A program made the position numbers and the translations under genes. Below the pieces are notes generated by a model. The model saw only the letters and a program-made list of their open reading frames with translations. It searched no databases and was not told where the DNA came from. A stretch of DNA of 9,545 bases from Alphaproteobacteria bacterium (GTDB lineage: Bacteria > Pseudomonadota > Alphaproteobacteria > Rhodobacterales > Rhodobacteraceae), in contig JAADIC010000221.1 in the NCBI GenBank assembly GCA_013151535.1, forward strand, positions 2,268-11,812, in the 5' to 3' direction. Position 1 is the first letter of the stretch; each line of letters starts with the position of its first letter. This document shows, in pieces, positions 1 to 6,295 of this stretch.

Positions 1-60
1 GGGCCATCCAACCGGTTTCACGGCAAGCAGGCCGATATTGGCGAGGTGCATCATGTATGA
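1..60 (+). CDS. DUF2849 family protein, C-terminal end only (partial)
   Basis: Frame 1 is open from the window edge and reads GPSNRFHGKQADIGEVHHV before a TGA at 58-60. The 5' part of the gene lies outside the window. The ending HGKQA...VHHV, placed directly before cysI, resembles the C-terminus of the short DUF2849 proteins that sit between cysG and the nitrite/sulfite reductase gene in Rhodobacterales. The family has no established function and is assumed from context to belong to sulfite reduction. Its stop overlaps the cysI start by 8 bases (ATG at 53, TGA ending at 60), so the two genes are translationally coupled. Only 19 residues are visible, so the assignment rests on the terminal motif and on gene order. 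Confidence 0.72.
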   Translation, partial: GPSNRFHGKQADIGEVHHV

Positions 61-1717
61 TTATTCCGGCTTTGACCGCGCTTATCTCGAGACCCGAAAC
101 GAAGAGTTTCGCGATCAGGTCGCGCGGCGCATCGCCGGCCGGTTGACCGAGGACGAGTTCAAACCGCTGCGCCTGATGAACGGGCTGTATCTGATGCTGC
201 ACGCCTACATGCTGCGCGTGGCGATCCCTTATGGAACGCTAAACGCCCGGAAAATGCGCCAGCTTGCCATGATTGCGGAGCGCTGGGACAAGGGCTATGG
301 GCATTTTACCACCCGGCAGAATATCCAGTTCAACTGGATCAAATTGTCGGATGCGCCGGATATTCTGGATGCGCTGGCGGCGGTTGACATGCATGCGATC
401 CAATCCTCGGGGGCCTGTGTTCGCAACGTGACAGCCGACCATTTTGCCGGTGCGGCGGCGGATGAAACCGTTGATCCTCGCCCAACCGCCGAGCTGATCC
501 GGCAATGGTCCACCGGCCATCCCGAATTCGCCTTTCTGCCGCGAAAGTTCAAAATCGCGGTCACCGGCAGCCTGACGGACCGGGCGGTAACGGCGATGCA
601 CGATATCGGCCTGCAACTGGTCAAGGATGCAACCGGCGCGCCCGGTTATCGCGTCAGTGTCGGCGGTGGTCTGGGCCGCACGCCGATGATCGCACGCCCG
701 ATCCGCGCCTTCCTGCCCCAACCGGATTTGCTGCCCTACCTCGAGGCCATCCTAGAGGTCTATAATCAAGTCGGGCGGCGCGACAACAAATACAAGGCCC
801 GGATCAAGATCACCCTGCACGAAATGGGGCTTGAAGAACTTTCGGCGCGGGTGGAGGCGCGGTTCAAGCTGATCCGGTCAGAGTTTCAGGGTGCCGACCA
901 GGTGCTTTTGAACCGGCTCAAAGCCAGTTTCGCCAAAGCTGATCTTCCAAGGCGAAACCTTGCGGATTTTACCGCCACCCTGTCCGGCAACCCCGCGTTC
1001 AGAAGTTTTGTTGATACCAATACCGACAAGCACTGGAACGACAATTACGCCATCCTAACCATCACCCTGAAGGCCCATGGCGAAACCCCTGGTGATGCCA
1101 GCGCCGATCAAATGCGCCTTATCGCTGATCTGGCCGAACGCTATTCGCAGGATGAAATCCGGGTCAGCCACGAGCAGAACCTGATCCTGCCGCATGTGGC
1201 CAAAGACGATCTGGCGGCCGTTTATGCGGAATTGAAACAGGCCGGTCTGGCGACGGCAAATGCCGGTCTGATCTCGGATCTGATCGCCTGCCCGGGGATG
1301 GATTATTGCGATCTGGCCACGGCGCGATCAATTCCGGTGGCGCAGGCGATTGCGCGCCGCTTCCAGCCGCTCGAGGGTGAAATCGGGCCGGTAAAGGTCA
1401 AGATTTCGGGCTGCATCAACGCCTGTGGCCATCACCATGTGGGCCATATCGGCATTCTGGGGCTGCAAAAAAGCGGGGTTGAAAGTTATCAGATCTCGCT
1501 TGGTGGTGAGGCCGGTGAAAATGCGGCCATTGGCAAGCGTCTTGGCCCCGGATTTTCGGCTGACGACATTCTGCCGGCAATCGACCGGCTGATTGCAACC
1601 TATCTTGAGTTGCGTCGCAACAAAGACGAGCCGTTCATCGCACTGCATCGCCGACTGGGCAGCGCCCCGTTCAAAACTGCACTTTATCCACAAAAGGAAA
1701 ACCTGCATGCCGCTTGA
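53..1717 (+). CDS. cysI: Assimilatory sulfite reductase hemoprotein (nitrite/sulfite reductase family)
   Basis: Reduces sulfite to sulfide with six electrons at a coupled siroheme/[4Fe-4S] centre in the cytoplasm. The protein is 554 residues from ATG 53. A TTG at 38 is in frame, but ATG 53 is preferred because GAGGTG at 43-48 is a good ribosome site for it and because it overlaps the upstream stop. The cluster/siroheme ligands are complete: Cys413-x5-Cys419 (CPGMDYC) and Cys454-x3-Cys458 (SGCINACGHHHVG). The duplicated ferredoxin-like half-domain plan is visible: an N-terminal half with LRLMNGLYLMLHAYMLRVAIP and TTRQNIQFNW, and a second half with RVSHEQNLILPHV. The family also includes ferredoxin-nitrite reductases; neighbouring cysH makes sulfite the likely substrate. 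No CysJ flavoprotein subunit is adjacent, so electrons probably come through the Fpr/ferredoxin genes of the same operon (inference). Confidence 0.93.
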   Translation: MYDYSGFDRAYLETRNEEFRDQVARRIAGRLTEDEFKPLRLMNGLYLMLHAYMLRVAIPYGTLNARKMRQLAMIAERWDKGYGHFTTRQNIQFNWIKLSDAPDILDALAAVDMHAIQSSGACVRNVTADHFAGAAADETVDPRPTAELIRQWSTGHPEFAFLPRKFKIAVTGSLTDRAVTAMHDIGLQLVKDATGAPGYRVSVGGGLGRTPMIARPIRAFLPQPDLLPYLEAILEVYNQVGRRDNKYKARIKITLHEMGLEELSARVEARFKLIRSEFQGADQVLLNRLKASFAKADLPRRNLADFTATLSGNPAFRSFVDTNTDKHWNDNYAILTITLKAHGETPGDASADQMRLIADLAERYSQDEIRVSHEQNLILPHVAKDDLAAVYAELKQAGLATANAGLISDLIACPGMDYCDLATARSIPVAQAIARRFQPLEGEIGPVKVKISGCINACGHHHVGHIGILGLQKSGVESYQISLGGEAGENAAIGKRLGPGFSADDILPAIDRLIATYLELRRNKDEPFIALHRRLGSAPFKTALYPQKENLHAA

Positions 1718-2438
1718 ACATCCAATTGAAACCGGCTTTGACAGGTTGGAGCAGCTACAGCAGCAATTTGAAAACCTGTCGGCGCAAAGTATCCTTGCGG
1801 CGGCTGCCGATCATCCGCTGGTTGGCCGGGTTGCGCTGGCATCGTCTTTCGGGGCCGAGGCTGCGGTTCTGCTGCACATGCTGGCGCGGATCGACAGCGA
1901 ATTGCCGGTGCTGTTCATCGACACCGAACTGCTTTTCCCCGAAACACTGGCCTACCAAAGCGCGCTGGCAACGCGTTTGGGGTTGCGCAATGTCGTGACC
2001 CTCAAGGCAGATCGCGCCCGGCTGTTCGCGCAGGATCCCGACAATCTGCTCAACCATTTTGATCCGGATGCCTGCTGCACATTGCGAAAGACCGAACCGC
2101 TGGAGCAGGCGCTGGAAAGCTATGATAGCTGGATAACCGGGCGAAAACAGTTTCACGGTGGGCAAAGGGCCCAGTTGCCACTTCTGGAATATGACGCAAA
2201 ACAGCGCATCAAGATCAATCCGCTTTATAATTGGAGCGCGGCGGACATGGCGGCTTATCGCACAGAACACAATCTGCCCGAACACCCGTTGATTAAGCGC
2301 GGATATGGCTCCATCGGGTGCCGCCCCTGCACGCGTCCGCTGCATGCGGGCGAAACCGGGCGCGACGGGCGCTGGGATGGCAGTGACAAAACCGAATGCG
2401 GGATACATCTGCTTTCCCCCATGAAAGGGGCGGCGTGA
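1707..2438 (+). CDS. cysH: Adenylyl-sulfate (APS) reductase, [4Fe-4S], thioredoxin-dependent
   Basis: Reduces activated sulfate to sulfite and AMP; it supplies the substrate of CysI. The protein is 243 residues from ATG 1707. This start overlaps the end of cysI by 11 bases and is preceded by AAGGA at 1694-1698; the longer in-frame extension back to 1593 lies wholly within cysI and is rejected. The nucleotide-binding segment SSFGAEAAVLLHM and the FIDTELLFPET motif are those of the PAPS/APS reductase family. Two cysteine pairs, Cys123-Cys124 (DACCTLRKTEPL) and Cys205-x2-Cys208 (GCRPC), form the [4Fe-4S] ligand set that is diagnostic for APS-using enzymes and missing from the E. coli-type PAPS reductase. 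The catalytic cysteine is Cys231 in ECGIH. Preference for APS over PAPS is therefore inferred from residues seen, not measured. Confidence 0.94.
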   Translation: MPLEHPIETGFDRLEQLQQQFENLSAQSILAAAADHPLVGRVALASSFGAEAAVLLHMLARIDSELPVLFIDTELLFPETLAYQSALATRLGLRNVVTLKADRARLFAQDPDNLLNHFDPDACCTLRKTEPLEQALESYDSWITGRKQFHGGQRAQLPLLEYDAKQRIKINPLYNWSAADMAAYRTEHNLPEHPLIKRGYGSIGCRPCTRPLHAGETGRDGRWDGSDKTECGIHLLSPMKGAA

Positions 2439-2851
2439 TGCGCATTCAGGTTGAAACCGGTGCGGCGCTCGAAATTGCGGGCGCGCAGGCGGGGCAGGAA
2501 ATCACTCTGGATGCGCGTGATGATTTAGCCGCGATCCTGCGGCGGCTGGATCGGTTGAGCGCGATCCGGATCAGGGCAGGGGCATTCGGCGATGGCTCGG
2601 TTTTCTCGCAGGCGCGCCTTCTGCGTCGGCTCGGGTTTTCGGGGCGTTTATGTGCGGCGGGGCCGCTGATCCCGGATCAGTTGCATATGGCGCGTGGGGC
2701 TGGCTTTGATGAAATCGAACCGGACGCGGAAATCCTTGCCCGCCATGATGATGCCGCATGGCGTCGCGCGGCGGATCGTTATCGCACAACCTATCTTGCG
2801 CGGCTCAAGGGGCCCGCATGTCTAACCGAGCGGACAAATCAGAATGCGTGA
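2438..2851 (+). CDS. DUF934 family protein, putative sulfite-reduction accessory
   Basis: A 137-residue cytoplasmic protein of the DUF934 family, which is often annotated as an oxidoreductase probably involved in sulfite reduction without biochemical proof. Family features seen are the acidic DARDDLAAILRRLDRLSAIRI segment, the central DGSVFSQARLLRRLGFSGRL core (about residues 52-71) and the following AAGPLIPDQLHMARGAGFDEI. There is no signal peptide, membrane helix or multi-cysteine metal motif: only one cysteine in the core (Cys72) and one near the end. It starts at ATG 2438, sharing one base with the cysH stop (TGATG), with AAAGGGG at 2424-2430 as ribosome site. It overlaps fpr by 8 bases. 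Its position between CysH, CysI and Fpr suggests that it helps deliver electrons or assemble the reductase in an organism without CysJ, but this is inference. Confidence 0.85.
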   Translation: MRIQVETGAALEIAGAQAGQEITLDARDDLAAILRRLDRLSAIRIRAGAFGDGSVFSQARLLRRLGFSGRLCAAGPLIPDQLHMARGAGFDEIEPDAEILARHDDAAWRRAADRYRTTYLARLKGPACLTERTNQNA

Positions 2852-3680
2852 TTCAACAACCGTTTCCATGGGCCGCCCCCCGGTTTCTGGCGTCACGCAA
2901 ACCCGCGTGCTGGCCCCCGATATGCAAGAAGTCCTTTCGGTGCACCACTGGAATGAACGCCTGTTCTCGTTTCGCATAACCCGGCCAAAATCCCTGCGGT
3001 TCCGCTCTGGTGAATTTCTGATGATCGGCTTGCCGGATGAAAACGGCAAACCGATCATGCGGGCCTATTCCATCGCATCACCAAACTGGGCCGATCATCT
3101 GGAGTTTTATTCGATCAAGGTGCCGGGTGGGCCGCTGACCTCCCGCCTTCAGCATATCGAGCCGGGCGACGGGGTTATTATCCGGCCAAAGCCGGTTGGC
3201 TCGCTGGTGCTCGATGCGCTGCTGCCCGGCAAAAGGCTGTTTCTGTTTGCCACCGGCACCGGCGTGGCGCCGTTTGCATCGCTGGTGCAGGATCCCGAAA
3301 CCTACGAGGCTTTCGATCAGATCATCCTGACCCATACCACCCGCACCGCAAGCGCGCTGGACTATTCGCAGCGATTGATGGAACAGATCGCGGCCGATCC
3401 TGACTTGCAGGAATTCGCGAACGGGAAACTTCTGTATTACCCGACATCGACGCGCGAGATGACGGCGAATTTCGGGCGGATCACGGCCAGAATTGCCTCG
3501 GGCCAATTATTCGCCGATCTGGCGATTGCACCGCTTGAGGCGGCAACAGACCGGGTGATGATATGCGGTTCAATCGGTCTGAACCGGGATCTGAAAAGCG
3601 CCCTGACGACGCGCGGCTTTGAGGAAGGCTCAAACAACGAGCCGCGCACGTTTGTCCTTGAAAAGGCATTTGTCGGATAG
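2844..3680 (+). CDS. fpr: Ferredoxin/flavodoxin-NADP+ reductase
   Basis: FAD enzyme moving electrons between NADPH and ferredoxin or flavodoxin. It is 278 residues, near the usual size of bacterial-type reductases. The FAD-binding barrel carries RAYSIASP (Arg73-Ala-Tyr75-Ser76), followed by FYSIKVPGGPLTSRL. The NADP half has GTGVAPFASL at 138-147, and Cys241-Gly-Ser for the nicotinamide site. It ends EKAFVG, close to the C-terminal signature of this subclass in Rhodobacter and Azotobacter. The start at 2844 is chosen because it overlaps the DUF934 stop by 8 bases; ATG 2868 is a possible shorter start but has no visible ribosome site, and the site for 2844 (GAGCGGA, 2828-2834) is itself weak. 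As last gene of the operon it is the likely electron source for CysI. Fpr is also used in oxidative-stress defence in other bacteria, so its role need not be limited to sulfur. Confidence 0.93.
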   Translation: MRDSTTVSMGRPPVSGVTQTRVLAPDMQEVLSVHHWNERLFSFRITRPKSLRFRSGEFLMIGLPDENGKPIMRAYSIASPNWADHLEFYSIKVPGGPLTSRLQHIEPGDGVIIRPKPVGSLVLDALLPGKRLFLFATGTGVAPFASLVQDPETYEAFDQIILTHTTRTASALDYSQRLMEQIAADPDLQEFANGKLLYYPTSTREMTANFGRITARIASGQLFADLAIAPLEAATDRVMICGSIGLNRDLKSALTTRGFEEGSNNEPRTFVLEKAFVG

Positions 3681-3688
3681 GAGCCGCA

Positions 3689-3710
3689 CCCCCTTCCTCT
3701 TGATCGGGGG
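3689..3710. terminator. Weak hairpin between convergent fpr and acr3 genes
   Basis: The 46-base gap between the convergent stops holds CCCCC at 3689-3693 and GGGGG at 3706-3710, able to form a five-pair G+C stem with a 12-base loop. It is the only stem of note in the gap and could end transcription from either side. There is no proper T tract on either strand, so a true intrinsic terminator is doubtful. Confidence 0.22.
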
Positions 3711-3726
3711 CTTGGTTCTTCGCCGC

Positions 3727-4761
3727 CTACATGGGTTTCGTCGGATCGGCGAAACGCTCCCGCCTGCTGTTGGCGAAGGCGACCAGCGACAGCATGACCG
3801 GCACTTCGACCAGCACGCCGACAACCGTGGCCAGCGCGGCACCCGAATTCAGCCCGAACAGGCTGATGGCCACGGCCACGGCCAGCTCAAAGAAATTCGA
3901 GGTACCAATCAGCGCCGCCGGGGCGGCGATGGCGAACGGTACGCGCCAGATATACCCCCAGCCAAAACCGATGGCAAAGATACCATAGCTCTGGATGATA
4001 AGGGGCACCGCAATCAGGGCGATGACCAGCGGCTCCGCCAGAATGGTGCGGGCCTGAAAGCCGAACAACAGAACCACCATGGCCAGCAACCCCAGAACCG
4101 AGAACGGCTTCAGGCGGCTGGTGAAATGCGCGACCGCCTGTTGGTCGTGGCCGCTGTCAAGGCGTTTGCGGGTGAAATAACCGGCCAGCAGTGGCACCAG
4201 CACATAAAGCAGCACCGACAGGATCAGCGTATCCCACGGCACGAAAATCTTGCTGAGCCCCAGCAGAAAGGCGGTGATCGGAGCAAAGGCCACGATCATG
4301 ATTAAATCGTTGATCGACACCTGAACCAGGGTGTAATTGGCGTCACCCCTGACCATCTGGCTCCAGACGAACACCATGGCGGTGCAGGGGGCCACGCCCA
4401 GCAGGATCATGCCAGCAATATATTCACGTGCCGATGTCGGTGAAACCAGATCCTTGAACAGCACCATGAAAAACAGCCAGCCAAGCGCCGCCATGGTGAA
4501 CGGCTTGACTAGCCAGTTCACCACCAGCGTGATCGCAAGGCCCTTGGGTTGCTTGCCGACATCCCTGATGCTGGCGAAATCGACGCTGACCATCATCGGA
4601 TAGATCATCACCCAGATCAGAACCGCGACCACAAGATTGACACTGGCATATTCCAGCCGCGCAATCAGCCCGAAAACATCGGGCATCAGCGCGCCCAGAA
4701 AGACACCAAGCGCAATTGCGGCGGCGACCCAGACGGTCAGGTAACGTTCAAAAAGGCCCAT
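3727..4761 (-). CDS. arsB: ACR3 family arsenite efflux transporter
   Basis: Inner-membrane permease that exports arsenite, driven by the proton gradient. It is 344 residues with about ten hydrophobic segments, as expected for ACR3 (and unlike the roughly 12-helix ArsB family, although databases often give ACR3 the symbol arsB). The conserved transport cysteine is Cys126 in GVAPCTAMVFVWS, and the second signature residue, Glu319, lies in GVLVEVPVML. Other ACR3 marks are IYPMMVSVDFASI, NWLVKPFTM and the GTSNFFELAVAVAISLFG region. It starts three bases after the arsR-arsC stop, with AGGA seven bases before its ATG, so it is cotranscribed and probably controlled by the upstream fusion protein. 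The reading frame is intact. No arsH, arsA or second arsC is visible nearby. Confidence 0.95.
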   Translation of the reverse strand: MGLFERYLTVWVAAAIALGVFLGALMPDVFGLIARLEYASVNLVVAVLIWVMIYPMMVSVDFASIRDVGKQPKGLAITLVVNWLVKPFTMAALGWLFFMVLFKDLVSPTSAREYIAGMILLGVAPCTAMVFVWSQMVRGDANYTLVQVSINDLIMIVAFAPITAFLLGLSKIFVPWDTLILSVLLYVLVPLLAGYFTRKRLDSGHDQQAVAHFTSRLKPFSVLGLLAMVVLLFGFQARTILAEPLVIALIAVPLIIQSYGIFAIGFGWGYIWRVPFAIAAPAALIGTSNFFELAVAVAISLFGLNSGAALATVVGVLVEVPVMLSLVAFANSRRERFADPTKPM

Positions 4762-4764
4762 ATT

Positions 4765-5622
4765 TTATTCCTGATATTTGCTTGGCATCTTGCCGATCAT
4801 GTCAATTTGGCTTTGCAGATTCACTGGATCAAACCCTTCATCAAACCCCGCAGTCGAAAGGTCGATAAAGGCGTCGATCCGCGCCTGCATCTGCCCATAG
4901 GCGCGCCTGAACGCCTGCATTTTCTTCTCCGCGCTGCCGGTGGTTATGGCCGGATCGGGAATGCCCCAGTGACCGCTGATTGGCTGGCCCGGCCAGAGCG
5001 GGCATTCCTCGTTCGCGGCGGAATCACAGACGGTGAAGATGAAATCCATATGCGGTGCATCTTGGCCCAGAAATCCATCCAGCGATTTTGAACGCAGCGC
5101 GCTGATGTCATGGCCGTGCTCTTGCAGCAACTTGATCGCCAACCGGTTTGGCGCGCCCGCCGGGCGGGTTCCGGCAGAAAAGGCGTTGAAACGGGTTCCG
5201 GCTGTGTGGCGCAGGATGGATTCCGCCAATATCGAGCGCGCCGAATTGCCGGTGCAGATGAAAATGACGTTCTGTTCTGGTCGCCCCGGGCCGCCTTTCG
5301 GGGCCAGTGTTGAAAGCTCAAGCTGCGGGCAAAGCTGTGCGCGTCCCCGGCAACAATCGAGAAAGAGGAAATCCATCAATTCGCGCGCCGCTGCCAGCCT
5401 TACCTGATAATGCAACGATGTGGCGTGTCGGGTTTTTTGCAGCAATCCAGCCGATGTCAACGCCCCGAGATAGACCGAAAGTGTGCTGGATTTGATCGCA
5501 AGCGCCCGGGCGATTTCCCCGGCCGGCACCGCATCGGGATAGCGCCGCATCAGCAGACGAAACACCGCGATGCGCCGGGGATGCCCCAACACGGTCAGTC
5601 GTTCGAGAATCACTTTTTCCAT
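4765..5622 (-). CDS. ArsR repressor / thioredoxin-type arsenate reductase (ArsC) fusion
   Basis: One 285-residue polypeptide with two arsenic modules. Residues 1-100 form an ArsR-type winged helix-turn-helix, with the recognition region near AGEIARALAIKSSTLSVYLGALTSAG (35-59). It lacks the classical ELCVCDL metal site but has Cys90, Cys91 and Cys98 (DCCRGRAQLC) at the C-terminal helix, close to the arrangement of the Acidithiobacillus-type ArsR arsenite site. Residues 117-240 form a low-molecular-weight-phosphatase ArsC: P-loop Cys123-x5-Arg129 (CTGNSARS), second and third redox cysteines Cys199 and Cys207 (TVCDSAANEEC), and HWGIPDP with the general acid Asp223. Both halves look catalytically or functionally complete, so it should both sense arsenite and reduce arsenate. 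It heads the operon with ACR3. ATG 5622 has only a weak upstream ribosome site. Such fusions are known in some Alphaproteobacteria but less common than separate genes. Confidence 0.93.
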   Translation of the reverse strand: MEKVILERLTVLGHPRRIAVFRLLMRRYPDAVPAGEIARALAIKSSTLSVYLGALTSAGLLQKTRHATSLHYQVRLAAARELMDFLFLDCCRGRAQLCPQLELSTLAPKGGPGRPEQNVIFICTGNSARSILAESILRHTAGTRFNAFSAGTRPAGAPNRLAIKLLQEHGHDISALRSKSLDGFLGQDAPHMDFIFTVCDSAANEECPLWPGQPISGHWGIPDPAITTGSAEKKMQAFRRAYGQMQARIDAFIDLSTAGFDEGFDPVNLQSQIDMIGKMPSKYQE

Positions 5623-5657
5623 ATTTCACGGATATAAGAAATAAGCGCCAGTGTCGA
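5622..5657 (-). promoter_or_regulatory. Candidate ArsR operator and promoter before the arsenic operon
   Basis: An inverted repeat TATTTC (5622-5627) - 10 bases - GAAATA (5638-5643) touches the start codon of the ArsR-ArsC gene. Half-sites about one and a half helical turns apart are compatible with a dimeric ArsR-family repressor. Reading on the - strand, TTATAT (5637-5632) resembles a -10 box and TCGACA (5657-5652) a -35 box, but their 14-base spacing is shorter than the ideal 17. Autoregulation is inferred from family behaviour and position only. Confidence 0.35.
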
Positions 5658-5728
5658 TAGCCGGATTGAGTGGCTATTGAAGGGTAGGGTGCCGCGTGAA
5701 CCGGTGCTGAGGAAGCCACGATAATGCC

Positions 5729-5741
5729 AATTGACTCAATT
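5729..5741. promoter_or_regulatory. Perfect 13-base palindrome AATTGACTCAATT
   Basis: The arms AATTGA and TCAATT are exact reverse complements around a central C, and CAATT occurs three times close together (5728, 5737, 5751). It lies in the non-coding stretch about 107 bases before the arsenic operon start. It could be a regulator binding site; no regulator can be named. It does not fit the FNR box TTGAT-N4-ATCAA. Confidence 0.25.
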
Positions 5742-5807
5742 TTGCGGTTACAATTCAACGCTCTAACATGGCCAGATCAAACCGCCGAACTGGAGAAACT
5801 CTGAATA

Positions 5808-5987
5808 ATGCCCCTCTCGGTATTTCGCAGAAATGCCAGCCCGCCATTAACCGAATTGCGGCTACTCCGCCGAGAAGTGACCGCCCCATGGCGGTGGTAT
5901 TTGCAAGGTTTCATCTCACAGATATGGCCAGAGGGATTGAAATGTCGGGACGACCAAGGCCCGTTCATTAGGCCGCCGGTCCGCTAG
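5808..5987 (+). other. Doubtful small ORF, 59 residues, unrecognised
   Basis: An open frame from ATG 5808 to the TAG at 5985-5987, which is supplied by the first 8-bp repeat. GGAGA at 5792-5796 is a possible ribosome site but sits 11 bases away, rather far. The product would be basic and tryptophan-rich in its middle (APWRWYLQGFISQIWPEGL), with no signal peptide or known motif. The same stretch is also nearly open in other frames on both strands, and no promoter is evident. It may be a decayed or repetitive intergenic sequence rather than a gene. It is recorded because it is the longest plausible coding stretch in an otherwise geneless interval of about 440 bases. Confidence 0.18.
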
Positions 5988-6028
5988 CCCGCTAGCGCAT
6001 TAGCCCGCTAGCCCATTAGCCCGCTAGC
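5981..6028. repeat. Six tandem degenerate 8-bp repeats, consensus CCGCTAGC
   Basis: Contiguous units are CCGCTAGC, CCGCTAGC, GCATTAGC, CCGCTAGC, CCATTAGC and CCGCTAGC, so four of six are identical and the others differ by two or three bases. Each exact unit contains the palindrome GCTAGC. The array lies in the non-coding interval between the arsenic operon and the demethylase operon and ends inside the 16-base palindrome described separately. The spacing is far too short for CRISPR. Confidence 0.85.
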
Positions 6029-6033
6029 GGGCT
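6018..6033. terminator. Perfect 16-base palindrome at the end of the repeat array, possible terminator
   Basis: AGCCCGCTAGCGGGCT is its own reverse complement and is followed on the + strand by TTTG. Its right arm AGCGGGCT (6026-6033) can also pair with AGCCCGCT copies at 6002-6009 and 5986-5993, giving stems with 16- and 32-base loops. It may stop transcription leaving the demethylase operon on the - strand, or reads from the + side, but the T tract is short. A T6 run at 6061-6066 lies further along the + strand. Confidence 0.4.
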
Positions 6034-6065
6034 TTGCCTCCACCCGGTCCGGGGCTGACATTTTT

Positions 6066-6295
6066 TCAAAATCCCCTCTTGATCCGAGGCTCTAGAATTT
6101 CGGGCGCGGCCCCAACCGTCAGGCCAAGGAAGATCACGTTGCTCTGATCCAGCACCGCCTGATTGTCGGCAATGGCAACACAATCAAAGTTGTTCACCAG
6201 CCGCGCCGGGAAACCGTGATCCGGTGGCCATCCTGCGCGATGCCCCCGACAAGGGCGGTGGAAATCGTGCCGGTGCCAATGATGCCGATCCGCAT
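6066..6295 (-). pseudogene. Remnant of a pyrroline-5-carboxylate reductase-like gene (frameshifted and truncated)
   Basis: The frame opens at ATG 6295, which shares one base with the stop of the flavoenzyme gene (TGATG), as expected for an operon member. It encodes an NAD(P)-binding Rossmann start (MRIGIIGTGTISTALVGGIA, then HRITVSRR) and stops at TGA 6196-6194 after 33 residues. In another frame from about 6200 the homology resumes: NNFDCVAIADNQAVLDQSN, then VIFLGLTVGAAPEILEP, as in P5CR/ProC-family proteins. By comparison with the family about ten codons plus a non-multiple of three appear deleted at the junction. The similarity ends near 6087 and the frame closes at 6068-6066, so only about 70 of the usual 260-270 residues remain. 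The catalytic C-terminal part is gone and no function is expected. Family assignment rests on motif recognition. Confidence 0.72.

Noticed and set aside
38..52. Upstream TTG start for cysI adding five residues
   Set aside because: ATG 53 has a well-spaced GAGGTG and the usual overlap with the preceding stop; the added residues do not match the family start.
1593..1706. Longer N-terminus for cysH
   Set aside because: The extension lies entirely inside cysI and reads nothing like the family; ATG 1707 has its own ribosome site.
3695..3704. CCTCTTGATC also present at 6075-6084, as a possible shared terminator element
   Set aside because: Dozens of repeated 10-mers are expected by chance in a window of this size, and the flanks differ.
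3619..4305. Long + strand frames antisense to acr3, ArsR-ArsC and the demethylase
   Set aside because: They lie opposite intact, well-recognised genes in GC-rich DNA, have low-complexity Gln/His/Arg-rich products and no family motifs.
5731..5759. TTGACT at 5731 as the -35 box of a + strand promoter
   Set aside because: No acceptable -10 box lies 16-18 bases downstream; TACAAT at 5749 is only 12 bases away.
5981..6028. CRISPR-like array
   Set aside because: Units are 8 bases, contiguous and without spacers; no cas genes are present.
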